DNA of 51,255 bases, from assembly GCF_010993985.1 (NCBI RefSeq), contig NZ_WINH01000027.1, forward strand, positions 1 through 51,255, in the 5' to 3' direction. The notes under the pieces are model-generated. The model made no database searches, had not been told where the DNA came from, and saw nothing but the letters and a program-made list of their open reading frames with translations. This DNA comes from Paraferrimonas sp. SM1919 (GTDB lineage Bacteria > Pseudomonadota > Gammaproteobacteria > Enterobacterales > Shewanellaceae). This document shows, one piece after another, positions 43,393 to 51,255 of the stretch (position 1 is its first letter; every line of letters begins with the position of its first letter). Position numbers and translations under genes: made by a program.

Positions 43393-44513
43393 TACTTACT
43401 CTTAATCTCTTTATTTACTGTTATTAAAGCAGGTTTAAAAGCTTTCTCTAGCCGTTCGATGTGCTCTACTAGCCAAGCGATAATCTCTGGCCAATTGTCT
43501 TTATTATAACCATCGAATTCTTGCTGAAACTGTACACGGCAGGCTTTTTTATCTTCTAGCCTTTGCCACTCTAATTCGCTGCCAAAGCGTTGTTCTATTT
43601 CGGCTTTATGTTCATATAGGTAATCGAATATCTGCTTATTTTCTTCGCTGCTGCTTTTACTCATGTAAAATTCGACACGGGCAAAACGGCTGCCAAAAAT
43701 CAAACTAAATGGGCAGCTTCTTACACCACTGCCGGCACTTAACCAATGATCTTTACTCGGGCTGATGTTGTTGAACAGCTCGGTAGTGCTCTCACCCAAT
43801 GCTTCTAGGCACTGCTGCCAAAACTCTAGGCGCAGTTTGTGGCGGTTTTTCTGCTCTTTTTCGGATGATTTCTCTTCGGCCTCTTTGGCGTTCATGCTTA
43901 TCATCAGCTCTTCGGCTTCGGGTGTGGGGATGATTTGCTCTACGTTTAGCAGCAGCTCCTCGCCCATGGCGTAAGGGGTGACTTTAAAGCACTGTATTTG
44001 AATACCGTGGCTAAGTAGCCATAATGCAGTGCTGGTGACCTCTTTGCGGAAATTGGCGGCTACAAACATAATGCGCTGCTTTACGCCGGAGTTCAGCACC
44101 ACTTCGTCTAACTCTACCTCGAAAAACTCGCTTAGTTTGGCCTTGGCGTTGCCGCCGCCCTCATAGCGGTCTAGGTAACTTTGGTAAATATCGATAATTT
44201 GGGTTTTGGTTAAACTAGAGCAGTAAGAGGCGTACTTTAACGCCTGCCACATCACATCGCGGCCCGTGTCGTCTAGCTTGTTTTCTATTACCACCAAGTT
44301 ACCGCTTTTATCCAGCGCCAATAAATCGAGACGCTCGCGGGTGTCTTTAAAGCCATCAAACTCTTTTTGAATGATCAGCAAATCATTGTCTAGCGCTTCC
44401 GGCGCATTAGCGAGCCACTCCTGTAAATGCTCACGCTCTCGAAAGCCAAGCTCAGAAAAGCTCATGGTTTGAATGCGGCTGATGCGGTTGTCCGATTTAT
44501 TGATTTTATACAT
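43392..44513 (-). CDS. DUF4268 protein with N-terminal PD-(D/E)XK-like domain
   Basis: This 373-residue protein has an N-terminal half (about 35-160) with RLDLLALDKSGNLVVIENKLDD, the strand-and-ENK core of a PD-(D/E)XK fold. The C-terminal half (about 220-365) matches the DUF4268 family (RLEFWQQCLEAL, RVEFYMSKSSSEENKQIFDYL, WLVEHIERLEKAFKP). Such proteins are frequent companions of type I RM genes. It begins 2 bp after hsdS and is coupled to the next gene. Its role in restriction is unknown. Base composition is GC-rich in its first half, like hsdM. Confidence 0.85.
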   Translation of the reverse strand: MYKINKSDNRISRIQTMSFSELGFREREHLQEWLANAPEALDNDLLIIQKEFDGFKDTRERLDLLALDKSGNLVVIENKLDDTGRDVMWQALKYASYCSSLTKTQIIDIYQSYLDRYEGGGNAKAKLSEFFEVELDEVVLNSGVKQRIMFVAANFRKEVTSTALWLLSHGIQIQCFKVTPYAMGEELLLNVEQIIPTPEAEELMISMNAKEAEEKSSEKEQKNRHKLRLEFWQQCLEALGESTTELFNNISPSKDHWLSAGSGVRSCPFSLIFGSRFARVEFYMSKSSSEENKQIFDYLYEHKAEIEQRFGSELEWQRLEDKKACRVQFQQEFDGYNKDNWPEIIAWLVEHIERLEKAFKPALITVNKEIKSK

Positions 44514-44515
44514 GC

Positions 44516-45769
44516 TTAGCTCGCCTCGGCTTCTGCGGTTTCAGTGGCGAGGTTGTCTAGCTCAATTTCGCCAGAGAGGAGTTTCGGCAGCAAGGTGTCG
44601 CGGAGTGCTTCAAGGTTTTTATTTTCTAGTTGTAGTAATTTTATTTTTGCAAAAATTGGGTTAACTAAACCCTCGAAGCTGTCTAGTATATCTTTCGAAG
44701 GCACAATAACAGGTAAAGATTTAATTATTTTGGAATTTACTGCTTTTGCGATTGAAGAAGTGCTACCTAAAGATTCAAAGTTAAACTGTTTCATGTACGA
44801 GTATAGATAGTTGGTTGTTACCTTAGAATTATCACCTAACTTATAATGAGCGATAGCTTCGTTTGTAGTCATCTCTCCATTTGTGATTGCTATACGACCA
44901 ACTGTAAGCTTGAAACTCAAGATCAATGTGTTGTCAGGGATAACTTTAACATTAAATTTTTCGACAGCTTCACTAGTTAGATATTCAGATGAATCTAGTG
45001 CATAAGCCCCTGAAGCACCCATATCTTTGATCGATATCCAAGTAATATTACTATTGTCATCAGAAAACCATTGCGACTCTTTTCTAGGTGGTGTTTTCCC
45101 TATACCAATGGTTGCAACTTTCTGTGATTCACATACCTCCCACCCTTCTGGGATGGGACCGAGTTCGGAGTCGACGAAGGTGCTTGGGAAGAGTGCGGCG
45201 GTGGCGGCGTCCATCCCCTCTGGGGCGTCGCCTCTCATTTTCGCTTTTGTGGGGTCAAAATCGACAAACCAAGACTTGAAGATGGCCTGCGCCATCGCTT
45301 CTAGGGTTTGGTTGGTTTGGGTGTTTAGAGTGATTTTATCGTCTAACTTCGAAATAAAATCAGCTATATTTTGCTGCCACTCATAAGTTTCTGGTACACG
45401 CACAATCTCTTGATGTAGGTGATTTCTGTTTACACCTGGCACCGCAGCTTTATCACTATATTTATGAAAATCAAATGTTTTCAAGAGGTAATAAACAAAG
45501 TTAGGGCAATTTCCCTTAAAGTCTTTGACATATAGTGTTGTGTTTAGAGGCCAATAATCACCTTCAACAAAAAATACTTCGCCAATTGTTCCATATCGGC
45601 CTGTGACTACACCAGGTCCTTTCACCTTTTGTGCATTATGAAAATCAGAAATTCCTGCAGATGAGACTATTGGGTAATCGCCAGACTGCCTTTTACTCTT
45701 AGGTAAGTCATAACCCCTTTTTAATTCAATGAAATCACCTAAAGGAATTTCAATCCAATTACAACTCAT
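44516..45769 (-). CDS. hsdS: Type I restriction enzyme specificity subunit
   Basis: HsdS, 417 residues, has two target-recognition domains (TRDs) that read the DNA half-sites, joined by conserved helices. TRD1 is about 1-140, the central conserved region about 141-205 (AMAQAIFKSWFVDFDPTKAKM), TRD2 about 206-375, and a C-terminal conserved helix follows (LEALRDTLLPKLLSGEIEL). It overlaps hsdM by 11 bp. The TRD-coding DNA (about 45360-45760 and 44650-45130) is visibly more AT-rich than the conserved central and terminal parts, as expected for exchanged specificity cassettes. The target sequence cannot be deduced. Confidence 0.95.
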   Translation of the reverse strand: MSCNWIEIPLGDFIELKRGYDLPKSKRQSGDYPIVSSAGISDFHNAQKVKGPGVVTGRYGTIGEVFFVEGDYWPLNTTLYVKDFKGNCPNFVYYLLKTFDFHKYSDKAAVPGVNRNHLHQEIVRVPETYEWQQNIADFISKLDDKITLNTQTNQTLEAMAQAIFKSWFVDFDPTKAKMRGDAPEGMDAATAALFPSTFVDSELGPIPEGWEVCESQKVATIGIGKTPPRKESQWFSDDNSNITWISIKDMGASGAYALDSSEYLTSEAVEKFNVKVIPDNTLILSFKLTVGRIAITNGEMTTNEAIAHYKLGDNSKVTTNYLYSYMKQFNFESLGSTSSIAKAVNSKIIKSLPVIVPSKDILDSFEGLVNPIFAKIKLLQLENKNLEALRDTLLPKLLSGEIELDNLATETAEAEAS

Positions 45770-47462
45770 AACCCAACCCCGCTAGGTTCTTCTTAATTTC
45801 CGCTTCTAGCTTGGCGCTCTCGGCGAATTGTTCGCTTAGGGTGTTGGTTAGCGTTGTCATTTTCTCACCGAATGGGATGCCATCGTCTTCTTCTTCGGCG
45901 GCGCCGACATAGCGGCCTGGGGTGAGCACATAGTCGTGTTTGGCGATATCTTCTAGCTTGGCCGCTTTACAAAAGCCTGCTTCGTCTTCGTAGCTTACGC
46001 CGTGAACTTCTTGCCCGGTTTTCCATGCGTGGTATAGATCGGCCACTTTTTGGATGTCGTCGAAGTTGAAATCGCGTAGGACGCGGTCTTTCATGTAACC
46101 AAGGTTGCGGGCATCGATAAACAGTACTTCGCCTTTGCGATCGCGCAGCTGGCGGCCGGCTTTGTCGGTGCGGGCGCCTTTGTTCTTGGTTAAAAACCAG
46201 ATACAGGCGGGAATTTGGGTGTTGGTAAACAGCTGCCCTGGCAGCGCCACCATGCATTCGATTAAGTCGTTTTCGATAAGTGCTTGGCGTATTGTGCCTT
46301 CGTTATTGGTGGTGGAGCTCATGGAGCCGTTGGCCAGTAACAGGGCTTGGGAGCCATCGGGGGCGAGGTGGTGAAGCATGTGCTGCATCCACGCAAAGTT
46401 GGCGTTACCCGCTGGCGGCTGGCCATATTTAAAGCGGGGATCGTTATCGTCTACCCCGGTGTTCCACTCTTTCATGTTAAATGGCGGGTTGGCCATGATG
46501 AAGTCGGCGCGTAAGTCTGGGTGCTGCACATTGGTGTAGGTGCTGGCGGGCTCTTTTCCGAAATCGTAATCGAGACCTCGAATCGCCATGTTCATGGCGG
46601 CGAGCTGCCAGGTGGTGTGGTTGTATTCTTGGCCGTAGATGGAGATTTTTTGCTTTTGGGTAATGGCGTCTAGCTGGCGCTCGCCTGCGTGGCGCTCGAT
46701 AAATTTTTCCGATTGCACAAAGAAACCGCCCGAGCCCATGGCCGGATCGTACACGCGCCCTTCGAAGGGCTCTATCATTTCGACAATTAGGCTAACAATG
46801 GAGGCTGGGGTGTAGAACTGACCGCCCTTTTTGCCTTCGGCTAGGGCAAATTGCCCCAACATGTATTCGTACACGTGGCCAAGGATGTCTTTGCTGTTTA
46901 AGTCGGCGTGGACAAACGGAATGGTGGCAATCAGGTTGATTAGCTCGTTCAGTTTGGCTTGGTCGATTTTTAATGCGGCGTAGGCTTTGTTTAGCACCCC
47001 TTTTAGTTTGGGGTTGTCGCGCTCGATCCCTTCTAGGGCGTTATCAATTAGGTGGCCTACCGAGGTAATGCGCTTGCTGGCGCCATCTATGGTTAATTCT
47101 GCCCCACCAATACAGAGCGGCGCGTTATCTTGCAGGAACTGCCAGCGCGATGCAGTGGGCAACCAGAATACGTTTTTCTCGGTGTAGAAATCGCGCACTT
47201 CTAGCTCGGCGGCGATCTCTTGTTCTAACTCTTGTTCTGTAAAGTCGTCGGGATCGAGGTAGTATTCGTGCTCGGGATTGGTTAAATCCGCTTTGATTTC
47301 GTCTTGGCGCAGTTTGAAGGCGTCGGATACGTATTTAACGAAGATAAGGCCAAGTACCGCGTGTTTGTATTGTGCCGCATCGAGACTGGCGCGCAGCTTG
47401 TCGGCGGCGTTCCACAGTTTGGATTCTAAATCCTTTAGAAATTGTTGTTCTTGGTTGTTCAT
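45759..47462 (-). CDS. hsdM: Type I restriction-modification methyltransferase subunit
   Basis: HsdM is an adenine N6-methyltransferase with 567 residues. It has an N-terminal helical HsdM_N domain (AADKLRASLDAAQYKHAVLGLIFVKYVSD), SAM-binding motif I DPAMGSGGF (239-247) and catalytic motif IV NPPF (325-328). It is the first gene of the ten-gene minus-strand operon. Its GC-rich composition contrasts with the AT-rich dynamin genes at the other end, suggesting assembly from different sources. The promoter must be in 47463-47700. Confidence 0.97.
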   Translation of the reverse strand: MNNQEQQFLKDLESKLWNAADKLRASLDAAQYKHAVLGLIFVKYVSDAFKLRQDEIKADLTNPEHEYYLDPDDFTEQELEQEIAAELEVRDFYTEKNVFWLPTASRWQFLQDNAPLCIGGAELTIDGASKRITSVGHLIDNALEGIERDNPKLKGVLNKAYAALKIDQAKLNELINLIATIPFVHADLNSKDILGHVYEYMLGQFALAEGKKGGQFYTPASIVSLIVEMIEPFEGRVYDPAMGSGGFFVQSEKFIERHAGERQLDAITQKQKISIYGQEYNHTTWQLAAMNMAIRGLDYDFGKEPASTYTNVQHPDLRADFIMANPPFNMKEWNTGVDDNDPRFKYGQPPAGNANFAWMQHMLHHLAPDGSQALLLANGSMSSTTNNEGTIRQALIENDLIECMVALPGQLFTNTQIPACIWFLTKNKGARTDKAGRQLRDRKGEVLFIDARNLGYMKDRVLRDFNFDDIQKVADLYHAWKTGQEVHGVSYEDEAGFCKAAKLEDIAKHDYVLTPGRYVGAAEEEDDGIPFGEKMTTLTNTLSEQFAESAKLEAEIKKNLAGLGYEL

Positions 47463-47719
47463 TGGGCAACTTAATTGATGTTGTTATTACCTCAAATGTA
47501 CCAAGGTGCTTTAAATGAAACAATGACAAATAACCCCACCTGAACAGGTAATAACCCTATAACGTCACTTTGTTAATAAATTGCAGCAAAAGCTTACAGC
47601 GTGTATATCAAGATTTCCCCTTGATGGGTAACACATGAACACTAAACGACATATTAACGCCAAAGTTGGACAACTAGATACCTTATGGTGTGATAGATTA
47701 CTCAGCATATGCCCATTAA

Positions 47720-47741
47720 AATAGTGATCTTTATCACATTA
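47720..47741. promoter_or_regulatory. CRP-like palindromic site
   Basis: AGTGATCTTTATCACA gives GTGA-N6-TCAC with an intact TCACA half, close to the CRP/Vfr consensus. It is centred 28 bp before the ATG of the downstream lipoprotein gene and about 270 bp upstream of hsdM. It is close enough to the lipoprotein start to act as a repressor or proximal activator. Confidence 0.5.
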
Positions 47742-47758
47742 ATCCGAGCATAATAACA

Positions 47759-48421
47759 ATGATAAAACGCTTGATAATAATTGCTGGCTTGGCTGTATTT
47801 TTAACGGGTTGCATTACCTCTGCACGTAATGCTAATGAGCAGTTTTATAAAGCAGTTGCCATGCAACAAGTAGCACTAGATGTTTGCCTAAAGCATGGTC
47901 ATATTAATAGCTACTTTTATAATTCTGCTAAAAAGAACAATGAAAGCTTTGTTGGGTATTACTCCCACAGTAAAAAACAAATGGCAGAAGCATTAGCCAC
48001 TTATCAAGAAAAAGTAAGCACCACAACCAAAGAAGGCAGCCAGAAATACTGTAGCACCAGTTTAGTTGCTTTTAACAACCAAGTGGTTAGGATGATTCCT
48101 GTACTTGCCCAAGAGTTAGCATACAAACAGGCTAAATTTAACCAGAGTATGCAGCAGCTTAGTAATTCATTAAACCAAGCCGCTAATCAGCAACGTGCTT
48201 ATAACAGTTATACGCCAAGCATCCCAAGCTACACACCTAGCCCAACCCATTATCAACAAGCGCCTGTCCTTTATAACCCAAGTGGCTGTATTGGTAATGT
48301 GATTAATAATCAGTGTGTTGGAACTATGACACCCACTTCAACATTGCCTGGACAAGGGCAAAAATGTTTAGGTACTGTAATCAATGGCCGTTGCATTGGC
48401 CCATCGGTTACCAACTATTAA
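47759..48421 (+). CDS. Predicted lipoprotein of unknown function
   Basis: This 220-residue protein has a lipoprotein signal with lipobox FLTGC (Cys18). A helical region (about 25-135) is followed by a Pro/Ser/Tyr/Gln-rich linker and two short Cys motifs at the end (SGCIGNVINNQCVG and KCLGTVINGRCIG), an imperfect tandem repeat that could form two disulfide loops. No family is recognised. It is divergent from hsdM and is followed by two further small exported proteins on the same strand, with short gaps. Confidence 0.75.
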   Translation: MIKRLIIIAGLAVFLTGCITSARNANEQFYKAVAMQQVALDVCLKHGHINSYFYNSAKKNNESFVGYYSHSKKQMAEALATYQEKVSTTTKEGSQKYCSTSLVAFNNQVVRMIPVLAQELAYKQAKFNQSMQQLSNSLNQAANQQRAYNSYTPSIPSYTPSPTHYQQAPVLYNPSGCIGNVINNQCVGTMTPTSTLPGQGQKCLGTVINGRCIGPSVTNY

Positions 48422-48433
48422 AAGGAAATGATT

Positions 48434-48802
48434 ATGACTAAAGGAATGTTACTCGGATTCGTCGCTTTAGCTATTGGTTTTAGTGCCAGCGCCCAAACTA
48501 AAATTGATGCCAGCCAAGCCCCTTTTTACAATGGTAAAGACGTTGTCGCCTGTGGTGTGGTTAAACAAACTACTCGCTTTAAACGCGGCGTTTACTTAAA
48601 TATTAATGAGCGCTACCCAAAGCAGCCATTAACCCTGGTGATTTGGGAAAACAGCATGGGCAGCTTTAATGAGCGCTTCGGCTCAATTGATAAACTGCTA
48701 AACCAACAAGTCTGTGCCCAAGGCACGGTAAACCAATACAAAGGTCGCAGCCAAATAAGCCTATACAATGCTTATTCGCTTAACCTAAGTACAAAACTAT
48801 AA
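48434..48802 (+). CDS. Small secreted OB-fold-like protein
   Basis: This 122-residue protein starts at the ATG at 48434 (AAAGGA 7 nt upstream fits it better than the ATG at 48428). A signal peptide ends at about SASAQT. The mature part has KDVVACGVVKQTTRFKRGVYLNIN...VCAQGTVNQYKGRSQISLY, the pattern of a small OB-fold domain such as tRNA-anti-like or nucleic-acid/oligosaccharide-binding secreted domains. It has two conserved-looking cysteines (GVV and QVC positions). It lies 12 bp after the lipoprotein gene, suggesting an operon. Confidence 0.7.
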   Translation: MTKGMLLGFVALAIGFSASAQTKIDASQAPFYNGKDVVACGVVKQTTRFKRGVYLNINERYPKQPLTLVIWENSMGSFNERFGSIDKLLNQQVCAQGTVNQYKGRSQISLYNAYSLNLSTKL

Positions 48803-48821
48803 CGATAACAAGAGAACTATC

Positions 48822-48983
48822 ATGAAAAAGACCATTGCCGCCCTATTAATCGCTATTGCTATGCCAGCGTCAGCCGCCGTTTTAATGCAAGAGTGGACCG
48901 AAGGCATGTACCGCTTCTGTAAATACAGCGACAACAGCGTAATACGAGTTGGATTTAACGAGATGTGCCCACGTACGATTTAA
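48822..48983 (+). CDS. 53-residue secreted peptide
   Basis: This is a short gene, MKKTIAALLIAIAMPASAA (signal peptide) followed by a mature segment with FCKYSDNSVIRVGFNEMCPRTI. The two cysteines 15 residues apart probably form a disulfide. It lies 19 bp after the OB-fold gene and just before a strong terminator, so it completes a three-gene unit. The pattern C-x-Y-S-D-x-S-V-I...CP is one I associate with conserved short exported proteins of gammaproteobacteria, of unknown role. Confidence 0.7.
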   Translation: MKKTIAALLIAIAMPASAAVLMQEWTEGMYRFCKYSDNSVIRVGFNEMCPRTI

Positions 48984-49000
48984 GTTCGGAGCAAGGTTGT

Positions 49001-49034
49001 TAAAAAGCCAGCTTCGAATGAAGCTGGCTTTTGG
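49001..49034. terminator. Terminator after the secreted-protein operon
   Basis: A 13-bp stem, AAAAGCCAGCTTC (49003-49015) with GAAGCTGGCTTTT (49020-49032), has a GAAT loop. It is placed between the plus-strand unit and the convergent minus-strand gene. Confidence 0.9.
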
Positions 49035-49083
49035 GGTATGTTAATTAAGTTTTATTTGTTTTCAGAACGATTTTGAAGAACTT

Positions 49084-49581
49084 TTACTCACACCAAACAT
49101 CACAAGACTCATCACGCTGAACATTAAATAAAGTCGCAGAAGCGCATGCACCATATTCACTCCCCTCAAGAAAAATTACACTCTCTCCCTCTTCCCATCC
49201 CAAGCAGTATGTCTGAGCTTCAAATTTTTCACCATTTATAATAAATAGCTCATCATTATGGGCGACTTCAATTAAATAGGAAGAACTTGAAACATTAGCA
49301 GATGTACTATTTGTGTCGGGTGTGCTTCGTGAGTTAAAAACTGATTTAACTTGGCATTCAGTACCAGTACTAAAAATAAGTTTGTTATTGTATGAATCAG
49401 GGCTATATTTGAGTATAGCGTTGTCTCCATAGGTATACTGGTAACAGTATTTTGTTTCAATAAAAACCCCTGAAGAGTCTTGATATAAGTTACTACTAGC
49501 TCTTTTAACGTTTACTGAATAAGTCTCAGCAAACAGATTCGAAGAAAAAGCCAAGAATAATAACGAAAAAATAAGCTTCAT
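49084..49581 (-). CDS. Secreted protein of unknown function
   Basis: This 165-residue protein has a clear signal peptide (LIFSLLFLAFSSNLFAE). The mature part is rich in Ser/Tyr, with six cysteines (TKYCYQY, TECQVK, TYCLGW, GACAS, DESCDVWCE), probably disulfide-bonded. No family is recognised. A small two-helix membrane protein gene precedes it 32 bp upstream on the same strand. Composition is AT-rich like the surrounding accessory DNA. Confidence 0.7.
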   Translation of the reverse strand: MKLIFSLLFLAFSSNLFAETYSVNVKRASSNLYQDSSGVFIETKYCYQYTYGDNAILKYSPDSYNNKLIFSTGTECQVKSVFNSRSTPDTNSTSANVSSSSYLIEVAHNDELFIINGEKFEAQTYCLGWEEGESVIFLEGSEYGACASATLFNVQRDESCDVWCE

Positions 49582-49613
49582 AAAACCAACCTTATCAAAT
49601 AGTGCTTCTTGTT

Positions 49614-49820
49614 TTAATCAGTATCTGTATTAGTTACGAAAAAAGATAAGATAAATCTTTTAGCCAACATCATGGGTATTCCACCAAAAACAAAAGAAAA
49701 TAGGGTTGCTTGTGATACGTACCTCATTTTCTCAAACCCAATAAGACTGCATAAGAAAGTTAAAATAGCGACAAAGCAAGAAGCCTGTAGCAGCTCAATT
49801 AATAATTCCTTAATTTTCAT
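49614..49820 (-). CDS. Small two-helix membrane protein
   Basis: This 68-residue protein has two hydrophobic segments (about 10-29 and 37-58) and an acidic tail. The ATG is at 49820, with AAGGAT about 9 nt upstream. No family is recognised. It lies 32 bp upstream of the secreted-protein gene and may be coexpressed with it. Confidence 0.55.
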   Translation of the reverse strand: MKIKELLIELLQASCFVAILTFLCSLIGFEKMRYVSQATLFSFVFGGIPMMLAKRFILSFFVTNTDTD

Positions 49821-50140
49821 AATATATCCTTATACTCAGTTATCAATATAGAAAAATTCATCTCAGGAAACAGCCAAAGTTAATACTGTAACATGAAATA
49901 TTAAAAATACTAGATCCGCCCTAAAAGAGGAATAAAGGCTATTTTGATGAATGATTGAAAAAATAAAAATACAATCATTTCAAAAATATAAAACAGGTAT
50001 TAGATCCCGAGTTTAATACCCGCTTTATCTATAAAATATGAAGATAGGTTAATGAGCGAGAATTTGTGTAACTGACACTCTCGCTCACATTATGCTGACT
50101 AGTTTATCAATTAATGCTTTGGATATAATTGAGGAGTGCG
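49821..50140. other. Intergenic region, hairpin only
   Basis: In 320 bp of AT-rich DNA I see no gene. A 9-bp stem TGAGCGAGA/TCTCGCTCA (50053-50061 and 50079-50087, 17-nt loop) lies downstream of the lipoprotein gene. It lacks a T run, so termination is uncertain. Confidence 0.5.
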
Positions 50141-51013
50141 TTAATTAACTACTGACCTTAAAAAGTAATCAGCAAGGTTCTCACCTTCATACTCGCAACT
50201 ATCAACAGATGTTTGGCCTTCTTTCGAGCGTCGATACATCCCAACAATCTCATTTGTATCATATACTAAGCAAGCGTATAAATATGTCACTCCGGTATAG
50301 CTATCATAAGACTCGTAACCGCCCTCAAGATAAGGGATAAGATCTGCTATCTTCATTGATAGCCAATTACCTGATTCATAAGTATTATAATCAACTGGCT
50401 TCATTAACACGCTTGTTGTTTTAGGGCTTGTACTATAAAACTGAACTACTTTGCCTGTATTCTGGTAATGAACACTTTCATCTGAATTGTATAAAAATCC
50501 CCCCGTAGATATGGGATCGGCTTGAACATTAACGTATGCATCATTATTAAGATATGCACCACCAAAAGAGACTGCTAATTTTCTATATCCCTCTGGTTGC
50601 TCTGAAATAGAAGCTGTCATAAGCCCTTCATGCCCAGGGTAGTTTGCATGGATTACGTAACGATCGCTATAAGTTTCAAAACTTAAAGTTGGATTATAGT
50701 CACTTGTACGCGCCACTAACTGATTGCCAACCTGTACCGTTAACTCGCCATCTTCACGTACGGCCTCTTTGTATCCATAGGTTGGTAAATCAACAAATAA
50801 ACCAACGTAATCTCCAGCATTAGCATCATAGGAAAAATAATTCTTATTCGCATCTTTGTTAATAAACAGCTGCACACCATCCTCTATAGGTGTTGGACTA
50901 TAAAACGTCCCCCCTTCAAGAATAACTTCCCCTTCTTCAGAAGTATCTTCAGAGTTACATGCTGTTAAAAACAATAGTACAGCTGCAATTGATGTCCATT
51001 TCTTAAATTCCAT
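50141..51013 (-). CDS. Predicted lipoprotein of unknown function
   Basis: This 290-residue protein has a lipoprotein signal with lipobox FLTAC (Cys19), followed by an acidic linker and a strand-rich, Tyr/Gly-rich mature part. The C-terminal half contains KIADLIPYLEGGYESYDSY and two cysteines (ACLVY, SCEYE). No domain is recognised. It is transcribed away from the IS element at the right edge. Confidence 0.7.
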   Translation of the reverse strand: MEFKKWTSIAAVLLFLTACNSEDTSEEGEVILEGGTFYSPTPIEDGVQLFINKDANKNYFSYDANAGDYVGLFVDLPTYGYKEAVREDGELTVQVGNQLVARTSDYNPTLSFETYSDRYVIHANYPGHEGLMTASISEQPEGYRKLAVSFGGAYLNNDAYVNVQADPISTGGFLYNSDESVHYQNTGKVVQFYSTSPKTTSVLMKPVDYNTYESGNWLSMKIADLIPYLEGGYESYDSYTGVTYLYACLVYDTNEIVGMYRRSKEGQTSVDSCEYEGENLADYFLRSVVN

Positions 51014-51111
51014 AGTTATTTGTTGTCTCTATAAGTAAAAACTGTCCACTTCCCCTAAACTGAGACATTGATTAAGTAGAGTTTTCTGGCAAAGTAATGT
51101 TAGGAGGCACT

Positions 51112-51255
51112 ATGAAAAAGTCACGATTCACAGATACCCAAATTATCAGCATTTTAAAAGAAGCTGACTCGGGCATGAAGGTTGAACAACTCTGTCGTAA
51201 GCATGGAATAAGTTCAGCCACCTATTACAAGTGGAAATCAAAGTTTGGTGGTCTT
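51112..51255 (+). mobile_element. IS3-family transposase OrfA, 5' part (window edge)
   Basis: An ATG at 51112 with TAGGAGG upstream opens a frame running off the right end after 48 codons. The sequence MKKSRFTDTQIISILKEA...LCRKHGISSATYYKWKSKFGGL is the HTH N-terminus of IS3-family OrfA, closest to IS407/IS2-group forms. The left end of the element probably lies around 51040 (ACTGTCCACTTCCCC...), but the terminal repeat cannot be confirmed without the right end. Confidence 0.85.

Noticed and set aside
31098..51255. Direct repeat of the tRNA-fMet 3' end marking an island boundary
   Set aside because: I looked for GGTTCAAATCCAGCC-type sequence downstream and did not see one, and there is no integrase gene, so island ends are not claimed.

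Overview
The window looks like a chromosomal segment of a marine gammaproteobacterium, probably of the Alteromonadales (Shewanella/Colwellia-like). The evidence is gene content: a complete Na+-translocating NADH:quinone reductase cluster (nqrABCDEF-apbE-nqrM), luxS, gsk-hemH, both tRNA ho5U34 enzymes (trhO and trhP), a TRAP transporter, and three tandem initiator tRNAs. The genus is an inference from family resemblance; nothing here fixes it.

Positions 1-30500 are a housekeeping backbone. From the left edge it holds a truncated secreted repeat protein, gsk-hemH-trhO (minus), the divergent trhP, pckA, a YfhL-type ferredoxin, mgsA, ybaK and ppiC. Next come an ECF sigma factor with a Cys-rich tail, preceded in its operon by a striking CC-x4 repeat protein, then an SRPBCC/GyrI-like protein, an SDR enzyme, a photolyase remnant, htpX, a PepE-like peptidase, a dual-specificity-type phosphatase and dinB. 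The stretch closes with a dCache chemoreceptor, the nqr operon, luxS and a TakP-like TRAP uptake operon. Short bidirectional terminators separate most units.

Three tRNA-fMet genes (30767-31097) mark a change of character. Beyond them are about 580 bp of noncoding DNA rich in GTGTC/GACAC motifs, a small XRE regulator with a GIY-YIG protein, an HD-domain gene remnant behind a perfect 20-bp inverted repeat, and then a very compact minus-strand defence operon (47462 down to 32856). In transcription order it encodes HsdM, HsdS, a DUF4268 protein, a 188-residue possible nuclease, a NERD-UvrD helicase, a two-helix membrane protein, HsdR, a T5orf172/GIY-YIG coiled-coil protein and two dynamin-like GTPases. 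Almost every junction is overlapping or under 12 bp, so these ten genes are probably co-expressed. The last three genes resemble an Eleos/LeoABC-type dynamin pair with an added GIY-YIG partner, and are the best candidate here for a new or variant immune system.

The right end (47700-51255) has small secreted or lipoproteins of unknown role, one of them below 60 residues, and the first 48 codons of an IS3-family transposase. No CRISPR array, integrase or rRNA was seen.
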